A DNA stretch of 64,000 bases from Prinsepia uniflora (GCA_032719365.1 CM064869.1:26569504-26633503), one strand, 5' to 3'. Positions 49,701 through 63,010 are shown, numbered from the stretch's first letter. Notes: generated from the letters alone by a model not told the origin. Numbers and translations: made by a program.

Positions 49701-52304
49701 GGCCCAGTTAACTTATGAAATCGGGCCAGGGGTACAGTTGATTTATATATGTGATTTCGGGTCGGAGACCCTAAAATGGAATTGAATAAAGGTTTCCTGG
49801 TTCACATTTTATATACATATTCACATGCTAAAAACAAATAACGGATTGATGATATGGAAATTATGGTTATGGCACGTTTCACGGTATTTGGGCTTGAGAC
49901 CCGTTTGATGAAATTTAAAGGATTGGTTTGGATTTTATCCATGTATATATATATGCTTTGCATGTGGATATCAATAAAATTTATTTGGTACTGCACTGTA
50001 TAGATCCTTCCATAATATATTGTCTCCTCCGGCGAGGTACCCCGGAGAGGTCACGGACGTCTAGTACGTCCAGCGTCTATGACGCTAAGCATCAGGTGAT
50101 GTTGCATCAGGTGATGCTGTACCCGAACGGGATTCGGGGATTTAACTCGGAAATTGAGACCCGAGTGGCACGCGTAGCCTTATTATTATTGTGACCTTAT
50201 TAGGCGTCAAGAACGTCAAAACATCAGGTGATGTCGGGATTGGAGTGTATAGTGCAGCAGCTAAAATTATGGTTATGGTTTTATTAAATGCCTTATGATT
50301 CGTATTATATGATATATGATTTTAAATGATGGTGCATGCATATGTTTTTACTGAGGGGCATAAATGTCTTATAAATGTTTTAAACAGACTTGTATATTTT
50401 CGTCCACTCACAGCTTTTGTTTTTAATGCCCTTCAGGTTGATTCTGGATGCGGCTGCAGTAGAGACTTGGGCATCGCATACCTCCTCCATCGATCCTTAC
50501 GCACTCTGGAAGCCCGTTTGGGCTCTGGCAATAGGTTATCCCTTGTCTGACACCTCTTGTCAGACGGGAGCATGGCACATTCCATGGTAATCCCAGGGGG
50601 ATTGGGATGGGTCGTGTCATTCTGACACTGTTCTGATAGCATGATGATGTCATCTTGTCAGAGATGTCAGAGCAGGGACCAATCATGGACTGACACGTGT
50701 CGTCTGACACATGTCAAAGGATGACGTCATGCTGACGTCAGCATTAATGTAGCACCGTTGACAGCGCGTTGACCAGGTGCGTAGGGGCGTATGTGAACAG
50801 TAAATTTTGTGGGGCCGGTACCATTTTCAAGGTTTCGATGATACGAATCCAATGGAGGTGGTTTCGTGTCGATCGGAGATCGTTAGGTTGGTCAAATTGA
50901 GGAAATTCACCTCGAGAAGCGTGTTCAGAGCGAGTTCCCGGGCCGATTTGTTCTAAGTTTGGATGCTAGACCTAGTAGGGTCAATTAGTGACCCTTAAGT
51001 ATGTTTGGGCAGGTTCGGACATTGTCATTAGTTTCAGGACAGGTGTAAATGGTTTGTTAGCGCATCAATGACTAGTTGTGAGTGGACCGTTGATTTCCTA
51101 ACTGAATACATGCATAACTGTTTTACTTGTTTTTATAAATTGTTTTATGCTAAATGTTTTATGATATTGGGATTTGAGAATTAGATTATGGATTTCAAGA
51201 AATGCACAGATATCGGGCCTGAGACCCATTTGACGAGTGTTGACTCGGGTTTTAGAGAGAGTCAACGGTATTTCAAAATGAATTGTGAACTAATGAAAGT
51301 ATTGATGATTTTTGACTTTTGACCTAAAGATTTGGTTTATAACGAATTCTGGGTAAAGGTTTGACATGATTTGAAAAGATCGTTTTTGCAAAGGTTTTCA
51401 TACGCTTATGTATATACCCTTCCAGCCTGCTGATTGGTCTCCTCCAAAGGTCAACCTGGAGGGTCACGATCCACTGACCAGAATGGGTATCCCCATAGGT
51501 ATCCCGTTCCAGGAGTGGGAGCTTATGTTGTGGTCCCGGACCAGATTCCAGAGGGATACTTGAACAAGATCCTGGGGAGAGCTCGGACTAGGTTCAGAGA
51601 TAGAGCCTCCCAGACGGAGAATTCCTGGGAGTAGACTCGGAGTGAGACCCCGAGTGGTGTGCATGCTTTTTAGATATGAATCGTGACCATTTTCGGGGAT
51701 TTGTTCCCTAGGGGCTGTGTGCCCCGAGTTGGCGTCGAACTTGCTTTCGATGTCGAGGAAGGGATCGTGGATACATAGTTACTTTGGAATTGATGCTATA
51801 CGTGCCCAGATGTATTTTTGTATAGATATATGTATATGTATAGAATTTTTATATGTTTGTACTAATAGATCGTATTTCTATGTTTTCTACTGAATGCATG
51901 TATGTTTACAGACGCGAAGGGTCACATTGTATATATGTTCTAAATGAATTTATAACTGTTTTATTTTTGGTCCACTCACACTTTGAATGTTTTCTTGACC
52001 CTTCAGGAGAGGAAACCGAGGAGGGCATCGACTCTGGGGCCGAGGCATAAATATCACCGTTGCGTTTACACCACCCTGATGGGTAGGTTTTATCTTTATT
52101 TTGTATTAGTACGAACATAATGCTCATTTCCCTTGTCTAACATGTTGTATTATGAAACACACCGGTGTGTATCTAGAACCCCCAGTAGGGGTATTTGTGT
52201 AATAAAACCGTTGGAAGGGTATTTTTGATATTTTTGGTTTACTTGTCAGATGGGAGCTGGCTTTCCTAGTGGTCCCCAGGGGGAAAACGGGGCGGGTCCT
52301 GTCA
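46763..52304 (+). mobile_element. Solo LTR in copia, itself split by another solo LTR
   Basis: Starts TGTAATGACTCGG and ends CGGGTCCTGTCA, with perfect target duplication CTATA at 46758-46762 and 52305-52309. Joining the flanks restores the copia reading VKPI-GFKWVFV exactly, which proves the boundaries. Without the nested LTR it is about 2.7 kb. It belongs to the same family as 8507-10578 in opposite orientation and contains TGACGTCA at 47753, 50722 and 50733. No internal region, so it is a solo LTR. Confidence 0.93.
47768..50619 (+). mobile_element. Nested solo LTR, 2.85 kb
   Basis: Starts TGTAACGACCCGTCCC and ends GGGATGGGTCGTGTCA. It is flanked by TTCTG at 47763-47767 and 50620-50624. 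It is the youngest of the three layers here: copia, then LTR 46763-52304, then this one. It contains GTCCACTCACAG near 50400 and GCATGCATAACTG near 49490, like its relatives. Confidence 0.93.
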
Positions 52305-52640
52305 CTATAGGTTTAACATGGGGTGGTGTGGGAGCTACATGTCCAAACACCTTCCTTTTTGTTAAGTAATCAAGTTTTACATGGATTTCTTCTTTACATT
52401 TTGGCCAGTCTCTTCTACGTTGACATTCATCAACGGAGCGAGGTTCCACATCATCACTAGTTATTATCTCAATAGCTACTACAAACACAAATATATCATC
52501 GATGATAATATCATTTCGATTGTTATTATTTCAGTAGCTACTGCGAACAAAAATATATCATCGATTATAATATCATTCTGATTCCATATCTCATTTAAGT
52601 ATGCATAGTTTACCTAGATCTCTCTATTCTCGGGAGTGGA
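52305..52640 (-). pseudogene. Ty1/copia reverse transcriptase, N-terminal part
   Basis: The minus strand encodes EPRSVDECQRRRDWPKCKEE, LDYLTKRKVFGHVAPTPPHV and then KPI, the usual start of copia RT, leading directly into GFKWVFV at 46762 once the solo LTR is removed. It is cut on its N-terminal side by the LTR that starts at 52661; about 200 residues between here and the integrase fragment at 59660 are missing. Confidence 0.88.
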
Positions 52641-52660
52641 TTTAGACGTTAGAGCATCCC

Positions 52661-55600
52661 TGACAGGACTCATCCCAATCCCCACCGGGATTAGTGCGGG
52701 ATGACCTTGCTCCCATCTGACACGAAGTGTCAGACAAGGGATACTTCCGACCTTTGCCCTCCCGGGCAATCAGAGTATGCCAGGATCCGGAGGAGATATG
52801 TGATATCTCGGTCTCTGCTACAGTCCACATCCGATGTCAACCTGAAGGGCAGTCAAAACATCAAAAGCTGTAAGTGGACAAAACAAAAGTTTATAAAAAC
52901 ATTTCCATAAAGACATTTGTACCCTTCACTAAAAAGCATGCATGCATTCGAAAACCATTTAACCGAAAGAACCGTATATGGGAACTAAGCCCAAAACCAA
53001 GATTGAAAGAACCATAATGAAATGACCATACGGGCCACTGCCCAAATCCATAGTGAACGAATCATAAAGACTCAACCGTACGGGCCACTGCCCAAAACTC
53101 TGTGTAACCACACATCACATCTCATAAATCATATCATATATCATATATACATATAAGTCACACAACTAATCCTGTCACGGTATCCAAAGCTACGCACGTG
53201 CTACCCGGGTCTCAATCGGAGTCTTCTCAAAGACAAGGTCAATGTCCGTGAGACCACAGACCTACCCCGAGGTTATAGTACCAGCCTTCCTGAGAGTAAG
53301 GCACCCAACGGGGGCGACTCCCCACTCAGTCAGTGCTCCGTGACTACTCCGGGGTCCACCACAGGCCAACGACCCCTCCTTGGAGGAGATAATAGAAGTA
53401 AAGGAAGGTATATTAACATATATATATATACATAACATAACATTCATGCCCGGTTCCCCCTGAACCGTCATGATCCCATAACATCCATTATATTCATATA
53501 CATAGAGACAAACATCCTCCATGATTGGTTCCACATAAACAGTCATGTACCATAATGACCTGACAAGGGTTCATGCCGGTTCCCATAAACCGTCATGAAC
53601 CTGGAAATCCATGTAGGGTCCCCTGACCCGAAATCATAACCATAAAGTAACTGGGTCTCGTGCCCGAACATATGACATCAAGCTGGGCACCGTGCCCGAT
53701 ATCTAAGGGTCAGTCACGACTCCGATCATAGTGATGCATACAACCATCCATCCAAGACCGCCCTCAATCCTGGTATGTCACCGTGAACGTATCAACCGAC
53801 GCGACCACCACAAGATCATGGTGCACTCATCACCGATCGATATCCTGAACCGTCAGCATTCCGAAGTCGAGCCTCCCCAGGCTGCCCCGACACGAATCGT
53901 GCATCGTGACCTCTCCGGAAGGAACACATCCCCATCCTGAGGCGAGCGTCGTATCGTCGATCGATCGTGCACATAGCACCTGTCGCGACCAACGATTTAG
54001 ACCCGTAGGTCGTAACTAGAGGTCATATGCCGCAGAGACCAAAACCAAATGGGTCTCATACCCGAGTTTATCCTTTGGAAATCCAAAACCATTTCATTTA
54101 GACCAATAAAGAAATACAGACCCCGTATAGGCACAGTATAGGGCCGAAACCTCGAAATACGTACCTATACGTAACCACACATCCAAATGCACTCATGGCA
54201 TCACAAAACAAGTATTTAAAACATATAATAAACATTTATGCATGCACCAATTTAGAAAACAAGGTCCACTCACAGACCGTCCGAGCTGCCGCCTCAATTT
54301 GCGTGTTGTAGGCTCTCCCGAGAAGATCACTGTCACCGGGACTCCCGAACCTGTCCAAATCGTAATAGAAGGTTACCAACTACCTTATTAACCCTCCTAC
54401 CAAAAGTCCCGTAATTTTTTCGAACTTTTTAACTATTTTTAAGCCGACCCCTAAACCTTCTGATGCCCCGAAACATATTGAGACGGTGTCTGATTGACAC
54501 GAAACCAGTCCCAAAATGTTCGTTACATCGAATAGAAGATTTCACGTGTTGAACACTTCCTCAAATTATTGTTCACGCGCCCCTAGAAGGTCCAAAACAC
54601 TGTTCATCGTTTACTAACCTCCAGCTGAACCAGTTTACTGTTCACGACACTGTTCACATCATCTTCAACCTCGGTTTTCTCTTTTTTTTCGGACACGATT
54701 TTAGGTCCATTTCATCTCCTTTTTATCCTAGTATCATCCTAATCCTATTTCCTATCATTTAGACATTAAAACCCGAGCAAAAACCACCCAAAACCGTGCT
54801 TTTCCGATCGGCCATGGTGGTCGGATTTTCCCCCGCCGTTGACGGCCATTTCCGGCCAGCCCAAGCCCCAAAACTAATCCTAAACTTCTCCCTAGGTCCC
54901 CAGAAGCCTAACCTAGGTCTTAGAATTGAATAAAAATCAATAAAACCGAAGTTTGGATTTTTGAATATTTTACCTTACGGTTTGGCCTCCCCGCCGTGGG
55001 CCGCCGTCCTCAGTCATTGTTCTCAGTCCTTCACTCTCTCACATGGTCACACATGAGTACCCTAATGGTTATGGTGGTGTGGTGTTTGTGTGTTTGAAGA
55101 AAAATGAAGAAATGGTGCATAGGGGGGGGGGGGGGGGTTGGTTTCGGGTTTGTGAGAAAATACAAAGAAATGAAGATGATGATGTTGATCTGGTGAGAGG
55201 AGTGAGGATTAGATGATTAGATGAGTGGTGAGGATTGAGTTTTAATTGAAATGGATAGATAGGATTTAATGTTAGAAAGTTTAATTATAAAATAATTAAT
55301 ATAATAGTATTTAATTATGTAGATCCACAATTTAGGGGGTTGGACCAATAGGCTTGTCACTCATCCATGGGACCCACCTAAAATATCTAGCCCAATCAAA
55401 TTTTGCCAAATCATCCCCGTCTCGAAGTACGTGCATAGTGAAATCGAACTTCCGTGACCTATAACTTCCCCGTTCGAAGTTCGATTTCAGCGTGCCGCCT
55501 GTCTATGGATTCGTAACATCCCGATCTATGTAACGGTCCTCGGCCCTCGGCCATCGGACATCCCGGTTAAAAAGTCAACTATTTGGCCCTTTAAACCAAA

Positions 55601-55883
55601 ATTACCAAATTGCCCATAAACTTCCGAACGTCATAACTTCCTCCTCGAACTTCGGAATTGAACGTGTCACCTGTCTATGAACTCGTGACGTCCTAAACTA
55701 CGTCACGGTCATCGATCAAAGTCCATTTGACCGCCCGAACGAAAAGTCAACGTTTTACCCACGCTAGGGGCAAAACGGTCATTTCGCATCGTTCGTCCGA
55801 TTTCGCCTAACTAATCACCGATTAGCCTCACTAATCTTGATTAGTCACTAATATAATCTAGGAATTTGGGACGGGTCGTTACA
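52661..55883 (-). mobile_element. 3' LTR of a rearranged gypsy-type element
   Basis: Begins TGACAGGACTCATCCC and ends GACGGGTCGTTACA (3223 bp). Immediately to its right the minus strand reads TTAATTAAGGAGGGAAGGT, a polypurine tract. It contains a run of about 17 G at about 55123-55139 and the GGTCTCGTGCCCGA words near 53650-53700. It is related to the LTR that ends at 4700. Confidence 0.85.
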
Positions 55884-58800
55884 ACCTTCCCTCCTTAATT
55901 AATTTTTTCCTCGAAATTCCAACCGACCTAAATCCAACCGTTCTTCCCTCCTTAATTTAGTTTCGTTCTTGAAACTCCAACTATCCTGCTTCCACAACCA
56001 CCTCGTGGAAATAATTCGATCTCACGACACGTGTACACTCGTACACCCACTAACCAGAATAATACTCGTCTGCAACCAGACGTACCACTAATACTCACGT
56101 CGTAACGACTACACTCGACCACGTCGAATAACCGTAGTCATACCTTCCGAATTGACACCACTTGTCAAATCTACCGAGTTGCTGACTCAACCAACTAGAA
56201 GGTTCCTTACTCAATCACTAACTATCCTGACGTCTGCTCCCACTGGAAGTCATCAGACCTCTCTCAACGATCCACACTGACATCTCCTACAACCGTCACC
56301 ACTTGACAGTCGCCAGAAAAAAACTGACACTATACCCACTTGTGGTTATAATAACCACCAGCTTACTCAACTTGAGTATACATCTACCAACAAACACTCG
56401 ACCTGTGTGTAACGGGACCCATCAGAAACACTATGACCCAGTGCACAGTATCCAATGTCCAGTTCACGACCTCAACTAACCCATTGGTATTGGAACTAAG
56501 CCTACTACTAACACGCTCACCAACGTACTACTGGTATAATCCATATACCACCACCAGGCACCGCAAGTATGCCCAGTATCGTACCTTAAACAACGTACAA
56601 GGTACGTACATCTACCTACCAATCCTATCACAACAATAACAACGACAACAACACGACCACACGATGACCTAGGTGGTAGTCAAACACGTTTCTATAACGG
56701 AGTCCATTTGTCCAATCCCGGACTAGACAAATCGAAACTCCAACTCAAACATCCATTTCCAAATCTGAATCCAAATCCGCAATTTCGTAAGAAATCCCGA
56801 ATCCAAACCCAGAATTCATATCCATAATCCTGTCCAAATTCGAATCCGAAATCATCATTCCGTAGACTAGTATCAAGAATGACTATTCCGAACCCAAATT
56901 CATAAATGAAAATCCACTGTCAAGCTCCAGAATCAAATATTGAATCGTCACCCAGAATTCGATTCCAAAACCCAAATCCAGAAATCCTCTTTCAAGTTCC
57001 AAAATCAAATCCTGAATCGTCATCAAGAAATCTGATTCCAAAACTCGAAATATCGTTCACGTCTACCGAGACGTATCAAAACCGAACCTATCAGTTATCT
57101 GCTCAACCGATTACCATAGTACAATCGATTGACTTCATAGGGAAGTCAATCCCAATATCCACACATCTAAGGCTGACCACATCCGACCACGTCGGAAAAC
57201 TACTCACCTGAGTAATATACCATACAGGATTCACTTCGAAAAGAAGTTCAGTCCCATCATCCTCAACTCAAACACCCAAGTAAGAGTGATAAACTCTCAC
57301 CTATCTGGATCATCAAGATCACGATCCAGATCCAACACTACGTCAACCGACTATAGACGTCACGATCCTTGATCATCACGACGTCCAAAGTCCTCAACCA
57401 AATCCCATATCTAAGCAGATCAGTCAACGACGAGACACGTCGAGACTGTGGGTTCTCCCCAATCACCTCGTATCGATCCTTGGCATTCCACCGTGGAAAA
57501 CCAAGAATGATCGAATACAATGACATCAAAATCCATCATATGTGAATGCAAACAACACTCGTTGCACTCACCACGTCATGTAACCTGACATCGTCTGCCA
57601 CCAAGTAGAGAACGAGAAATCTCAGTCACCTAACTTCGATATACTCACTCCACTTGATGACCCAAAACAAATCCCGGGTTCACCAACCAATACACGATCA
57701 ACGTACTAGTGACAACAACCATAATCTACACCATATCTACCATCATCTACCGTCATCTACCATGGCAGAACCTGAGAAGTTACCCCGAATGACTTCAAAT
57801 TACCCATTACCAATGCGGAAAACCCGCATTCCACGTGTCACCTCAATCACAACCTCTCGCGATTCTGAAGTTCCAACAAGATTGGGAACAACATAGCCGG
57901 ACATCAACCACGTGTCCCCTAACCAATTTGACTCTATCTGAGATCCACTCTAGGACCACAGATACCGATCATAAGCCCATCACCGTCATCACAATCACCG
58001 GTACCAGCACCAATACCAGTATCAGCATCGGCACACAGACATCGGTATCAGTATCAGCACCGGCACACAGGGTGCAAATCTGACAACCCTGGATCTCCGC
58101 TCATACCGAGCGACGACCCCGTACCTCTGCTCGAATAAAGAAACTCTGCTTCCCTCGTACCCAACAACTCTGGGTACCGTCACCCTGACAACTCGTACGA
58201 GAATAGGATACGTTCCCTGAATGTCCCCAATTCCCAACAATCGTAACTACAACCGCTCTCGGTAGTATCGTCTGCCACAGACTCGTGCAGACCTAACTAC
58301 CAAACATCGCTATCGAGACTCCGCATCCAACAGAATCCATCAACCGTACAAACTATCGCGTATCCCAAACCTGGGATTTTATCGAAAAGTACCAACCTCA
58401 ACTGTGAAGTGCAGTCCCATCACTAAAGCTAACATGACCCGACCGACTAACGGCCCCAAATCCGAATAGTCGTCAAAGTCAAACCACTCGTCAACTCACC
58501 TTTCCGAACCATACACCCAAGGTAGGGTTCCACAATCACACCTAGGGTTTCTTAGGGTTTCTTGAACCCAACTGCTAACTACAGTATAATCCACAATCTG
58601 ACCGACCCCCGCGGTCCCGACATCGTAAAGACGTCATTCTAATCCTACGAAATCGTGAAAGACGATCCCAACTAACCGTCTCACGATCACAATCTAATGT
58701 ACGAATACGTTCATCCTTCCGTAGGGTCCCACACTGTCAACCACGACAGAACTATGGAAAACCCCGGCATCAAGTGCCGAATCAAGACATTCCTCGATAC

Positions 58801-58966
58801 AGTCCTACTAACTATCGTATCGGTATCCCAACAATCAGGTTGACCACGAACTGTAGCCACTTAAGATATCACATCCTCGACCTGCGTACCACTCCAAGAG
58901 CTCCACGGTTGCTCGAATAGAGACAACCCCGCTCTGATAAGCAATCCTATGCTCTGATACCACGTT
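55884..58966 (-). mobile_element. Internal region of the rearranged gypsy-type element, non-coding
   Basis: Polypurine tract at left and primer binding site GCTCTGATACCA (minus TGGTATCAGAGC) at 58951-58962. About 3.1 kb with no frame above about 100 codons and no gag/pol motif. The 56750-57060 stretch is rich in AATCCGAAATC-type words. It is therefore another non-autonomous element. Confidence 0.75.
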
Positions 58967-59660
58967 GGAACCGCCATGAACTTGGAAATGGTCATTGTGG
59001 TGCATGACGGTTTATGGGAACCGGGCATGGACATTATCTATATGTATATGATGGATCATGAAGGTTCAGGGGAACCGGGCATGAATGTTTATGTTATGTA
59101 TATATATGTTCATATACCTTCCTTTACTTGTTCTATTATCTCCTCCGGGGAGGGTCATTGGCCTGGGTGGACCCCGGAGTAGTCACGGAGCACTGACTGA
59201 GTGGGAGTTGCCCCCGTTGGGTGCCTTACTCTCAGGAAGGCTGGTTACTATAACCTCGGGTATGGTCAGTGGTTTGCGGACATTGACTTTGACTTTGAGA
59301 AGACTTGGGTTTAAGACCCCGGGTAGCACACACGTAGCTTTGGAAACCGTGACAGGATTGGTTGTGGGAATTATATGTATATATGATGTATGCTATATGA
59401 TATGATATATGATGTGTGTTTACACAGGTTTTGGGCAGTGACCCGTATGGTTGGTTTCTTATGATTTGGGTCGAGTCCTTTATGGATTTGGGCAGTGGCC
59501 CACATGGTTGTTTTCATTATGGTTCTTTCAATCTTGGTTTTGGGCCTAGTTCCCACATATGGTTTCATTTGGTTAAATGGTTTTCGAATGCATGCATACT
59601 TTTTAGTGAAGGGTACAAATGTCTTCTTATAAAATGTTTTTATAAACTTTGGTTTTGTAA
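58967..59660 (+). mobile_element. Inverted, truncated LTR segment at the 5' end of the same element
   Basis: Where the 5' LTR should begin TGACAGGACTC, the sequence instead is the reverse complement of about 52885-53590 of the other LTR: GAACCGGGCATG, GTAGTCACGGAGCACTGAC, GGTTTTGGGCAGTGACCCGT, GAATGCATGCATACTTTTTA. The match stops near 59660, where copia integrase begins. No target duplication was found. Confidence 0.85.
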
Positions 59661-60247
59661 TCATCGAAAGATATCGATGTAAACTCGCCCGCATTATCAA
59701 GTCTGATGGAATTTATAGGATAATCCGAATAGTGGACCCATAATTTAATGATCTGGGCAAGAAGTTTAGCAAATGCAGTATTGCGTGTGGACAATAGTGT
59801 CACGTGTGACCACCTTATCGTTGCATCAACCAATACCATGAAATATTTAAATGGTCTGCATGGTGGTTGGATGGGTCCACAAATATCCCCTTGTATTCTG
59901 TACAAGAAAATGACAGATTCTTTACCTATCTTTGCATATGACGGTCTAGTGTTCAATTTACCCATTGAGTAAGCTTGGCATAGTGTTTCACTAAACACAG
60001 GGTCCTTATTTGTAAGGGGATGCATGTGTGATATATTGAGAATACGACGCATCATACCTTGACTTGGGTGTCTCAATCGGCCATGCCATAATAAGTAGTT
60101 GCTAGGGTTAGGTAGCTTCCAGCTAGCCATGTGATATGCCTCGATGGTTCTAATAGTGGTCGTGTAAAGCCCACTCTTGAGGCATGTCAATTTCTCCAAT
60201 GTACGCTTCTGACCATACGAATTGGAGGTTATGCAAAGATATTCCAC
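59661..60247 (-). pseudogene. Ty1/copia GAG-pre-integrase and integrase core, truncated
   Basis: The minus strand keeps one long frame: LWHGRLRHPSQGMMRRI (zinc-binding HHCC domain), CQAYSMGKL, then the catalytic core LYRIQGDICGPI, MVLVDATIRWSHVTLL and SIRLDNAGEFTSISFDDY. The first two acidic residues of the DDE core (in GDICG and LDNAGEF) are present. The second Cys of CxxC is Tyr, and the frame is cut after FDDY by the inverted LTR segment, so the third catalytic residue is lost. Confidence 0.92.
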
Positions 60248-60429
60248 ATTCTTTTCTTTTGTGGTTTCAACATGATAACTATTAGCTCAAATATCCTTAA
60301 AACTCAATAACGTTGTTCTGGAACGTGGGGAGTATAAGGATTCATCAATAGTAAATACAGTACCATTGGACAACATAAAGTGGGCTCTTTCGGAGCCTTC
60401 AATCAAATATGATTAGCCATATATAGTTG

Positions 60430-61775
60430 TCACAAGGGTATGGTTAGGTATTAAATTTGTAAAAAAATATCCTATCACGGAGGATAGTGTGCGTGGTAGC
60501 ACTGTCGGCTAGACAACAAACTTCACCACTTGACATATCTAACCATAAATGTAACTAAAATAATCAAGAATCACATTTATGAAATTAAATAAATGGATTG
60601 AAATAAATAATATTCGAGCAGAGAACATAAATAAGTTCAATTTAAACAAAAAACACCAAACATTATCCACAAATATTAAAAATAATATCCATAACGAAAA
60701 CAACACAAGCGCCGATAAACACCATGTTTATAAAAAAATCTCAATCCTCATCATGTCCAGCTTAGTCTGGAAGTCAGCAATGGCAAGAGTGGTATCAACG
60801 GGGACTGGTCTTACAACAAAATTATCCTCTCGAGTACCACGTCATGCGTGATACTCTGCAATAACTTGAGTTGACGTACGACAGGTGTAGGACCAGTGAT
60901 CCCGCCCTTCGCATTTGTAGCATAGGTTCTGCTGGTCTAATTTTGGTGGCGACCGGCCAGACTAGGGTTCCTCTCATATCGAGCTCTCGGACCTGAAAGA
61001 GCGTGGTTCCCACCACGTGGACCTCGACCACGATTGCCACAGCCACGTGGGCCATAGTAACCTTGATCTCGGTCATGGGGTGTCCACCACATCTAGGACG
61101 GTTACGTCCTGCGCCTCTACCATGACCTCTATTTCTCCACTCGCAGTTTGAATCACGAGGTGCAACAACTTTTGCTCTAGGAAAATGTGCTACACTAGTA
61201 CCTACATGTCGTAATTGATCATTCTTCATTAACATAATGTTGTTCCTTTCAACAAGTAACAAAGTAGTGATCAATTTCGCGAACTTAGTAAATTTTCTCT
61301 CTCTGTATTGTTGCTGAAGGACAATACACGAGGTAGGAAATGTGGAGAAAGTCTTCTCGAGGAGGTCAGTTTCCGTGAGCTCATCCTCACAGTATGTAAG
61401 AAAAGACCGAATACGACATACCTCAGAATTATATTCGTTTACGGATTTGAAATCTTGAAAACGAAGGTTATGTCAGTCATGTCTTGCTTTAGGAAAAAAT
61501 ATGTCATTCTGGTGATCGAAACGATCAGCCAACAAAATCCACAATGCTCTTGGGTCCTCTTGACCAAGGTATTCACGCTGGAGTGCACGATCCATATGCC
61601 TCCGGCTGAGGATCATAGCATCCGCTTTTTGATGCACGAAAGCCACATTATCTTCCTAGATAGTTGAGCAGATTCTCTTTGCATTGAGATGAAACTTCAC
61701 GTCTTCAGTCAACTGATAGTAGTTTCTTTCAGAAACTTCTAGTACGTCAAAGTCAAGTTTATTGAGATGTGTCAT
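60430..61775 (-). pseudogene. Ty1/copia gag and protease, frameshifted
   Basis: A start ATG near 61773 reads MTHLNKLDFDVLEVSERNYY. Later segments, in different frames, read LGQEDPRALWILLADRFDHQ and RHVGTSVAHFPRAKVVAPR, then an Arg/Gly-rich stretch, then a CCHC zinc knuckle CYKCEGRDHWSYTC at about 60885-60930. Near 60490-60540 is the protease motif CCLADSATTHTIL (D-S-A active site). Several frameshifts and stops separate these. This is the N-terminal half of the same copia element whose polymerase lies at 38340-52640. 60250-60430 is its degraded protease-integrase linker. Confidence 0.85.
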
Positions 61776-62861
61776 TCTCTACAAAGATTAAATAACAATA
61801 TTAGTGCTTTGAGAAAACACATCCATAAGAAATTAACGAGTAGATCAACAAGTTGTTTCTTAGAAACTCCTCTTTATATAAAGTTTCTTGGACACTCCTC
61901 AATGAGAGATTTACTTTACCATTGGTTTCTTTGAAAAGTTGCAAACATTAAATTCTTAATAGTTTGATAGAAAAATACCATATCCCTGCTTTTTTTCAAT
62001 AAAAAAATATTAAATGAAATACAGGGTTTGTATTACTGTAGGTACTTTAATTAGTGCGTCTATTCAGGAAAAAAAAAAAATTGGTGTCCATTCCTGTAAT
62101 TACTTATAATTCCACTAAATCCTTGAACCGTACTTTTAATCTTTATAAAGACTTTTCACCAAAGGGAGTCGTCATCGCGGGTTCTGGTGCAAAACTTATG
62201 GATTGAACTACCTATAATGATTGTGATGATCTCAGAGGCCGACGACAACAAATCTACTCTGACAGCGTTTCAACTTCACTCTGTATAACCTCAGCATGAC
62301 ATATGCCACCCAGAATGCTACAAATGCAACGTAGACTTCACTTCTCCCGTCAATTTTATTTGGTAAATTCCAACGAAATATCACTGAAGTTTCTTTCATT
62401 GAAAGGAAAAAAATATATATTGCTTTCAGAACTCATTATGACATTTGATCATTAAGGAAACGGATCACCAGAAAACAGTACATCTATACTAATTTCTTCG
62501 ACAATCAAGAAAAGGTACAAAACCGACAAAACTTCAAAGTAAAAAACAGCGGGGGCCTAGCAAAAACAATTGGCACTTATTATGGAGCTTCATTAGCCAT
62601 TGAAGACTTACGAATCACCCCAGAAGCACTCAAAGAATAGATTAACTACAATCTCTTGCCTGTTTTCAGTTTTCTATTGGGTCCCTATCCTCATCTAAAA
62701 TGGAGCAGAATCCCAGAAACAGGAAGGCAACTCCCCGGAAGGGTGCCATGCATCTCATTTTACATATTGCGTGTTACAAACACTTTTGGTATTTGTGGAA
62801 CTTTATGATACAAGCTCAAACCATGTACATGCTCCTCCTGAGTTTGGAAGAAAGTTGTCAG
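61776..62861. other. Unassigned sequence upstream of copia gag
   Basis: Expected place for the copia leader and 5' LTR, but I found no primer binding site or matching LTR. 62160-62640 shows no recognisable coding text on either strand; it may be 3' UTR of the gene ending at 62862. Confidence 0.35.
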
Positions 62862-63010
62862 CTAGAAAACTGCATTCCACAAAGCATTCTCACCTTCTCC
62901 ACAGCGCCGGTGTACCTCCTTGATCCTCTCGGAAGACTTGCAAATTCCACTGCAACTCCAATCAAACGAAGCAACACACACATTACCCGCCTGAGCCTTC
63001 CACTCACAAT
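62862..63010 (-). CDS. Probable last coding exon of a minus-strand gene, partial
   Basis: An acceptor (TGTTACCACAG) at 63011 opens a 48-residue tail ending NALWNAVF with stop TAG at 62862-62864. The text includes AGNVCVASFDWSCSGICKSS and IKEVHRRCGEGEN: balanced amino-acid composition, no low complexity, rich in Cys and Trp, unlike the repeats around it. I do not recognise the family with confidence; the VCVASFDW stretch is compatible with a beta-propeller strand. Earlier exons would lie to the right and probably beyond the window. The longer plus-strand frame across this region looks like a shadow. Confidence 0.45.

Noticed and set aside
61776..62640. 5' LTR of the copia element
   Set aside because: No TG/CA boundaries, primer binding site or match to the 37.5-38.3 kb region could be found by eye.
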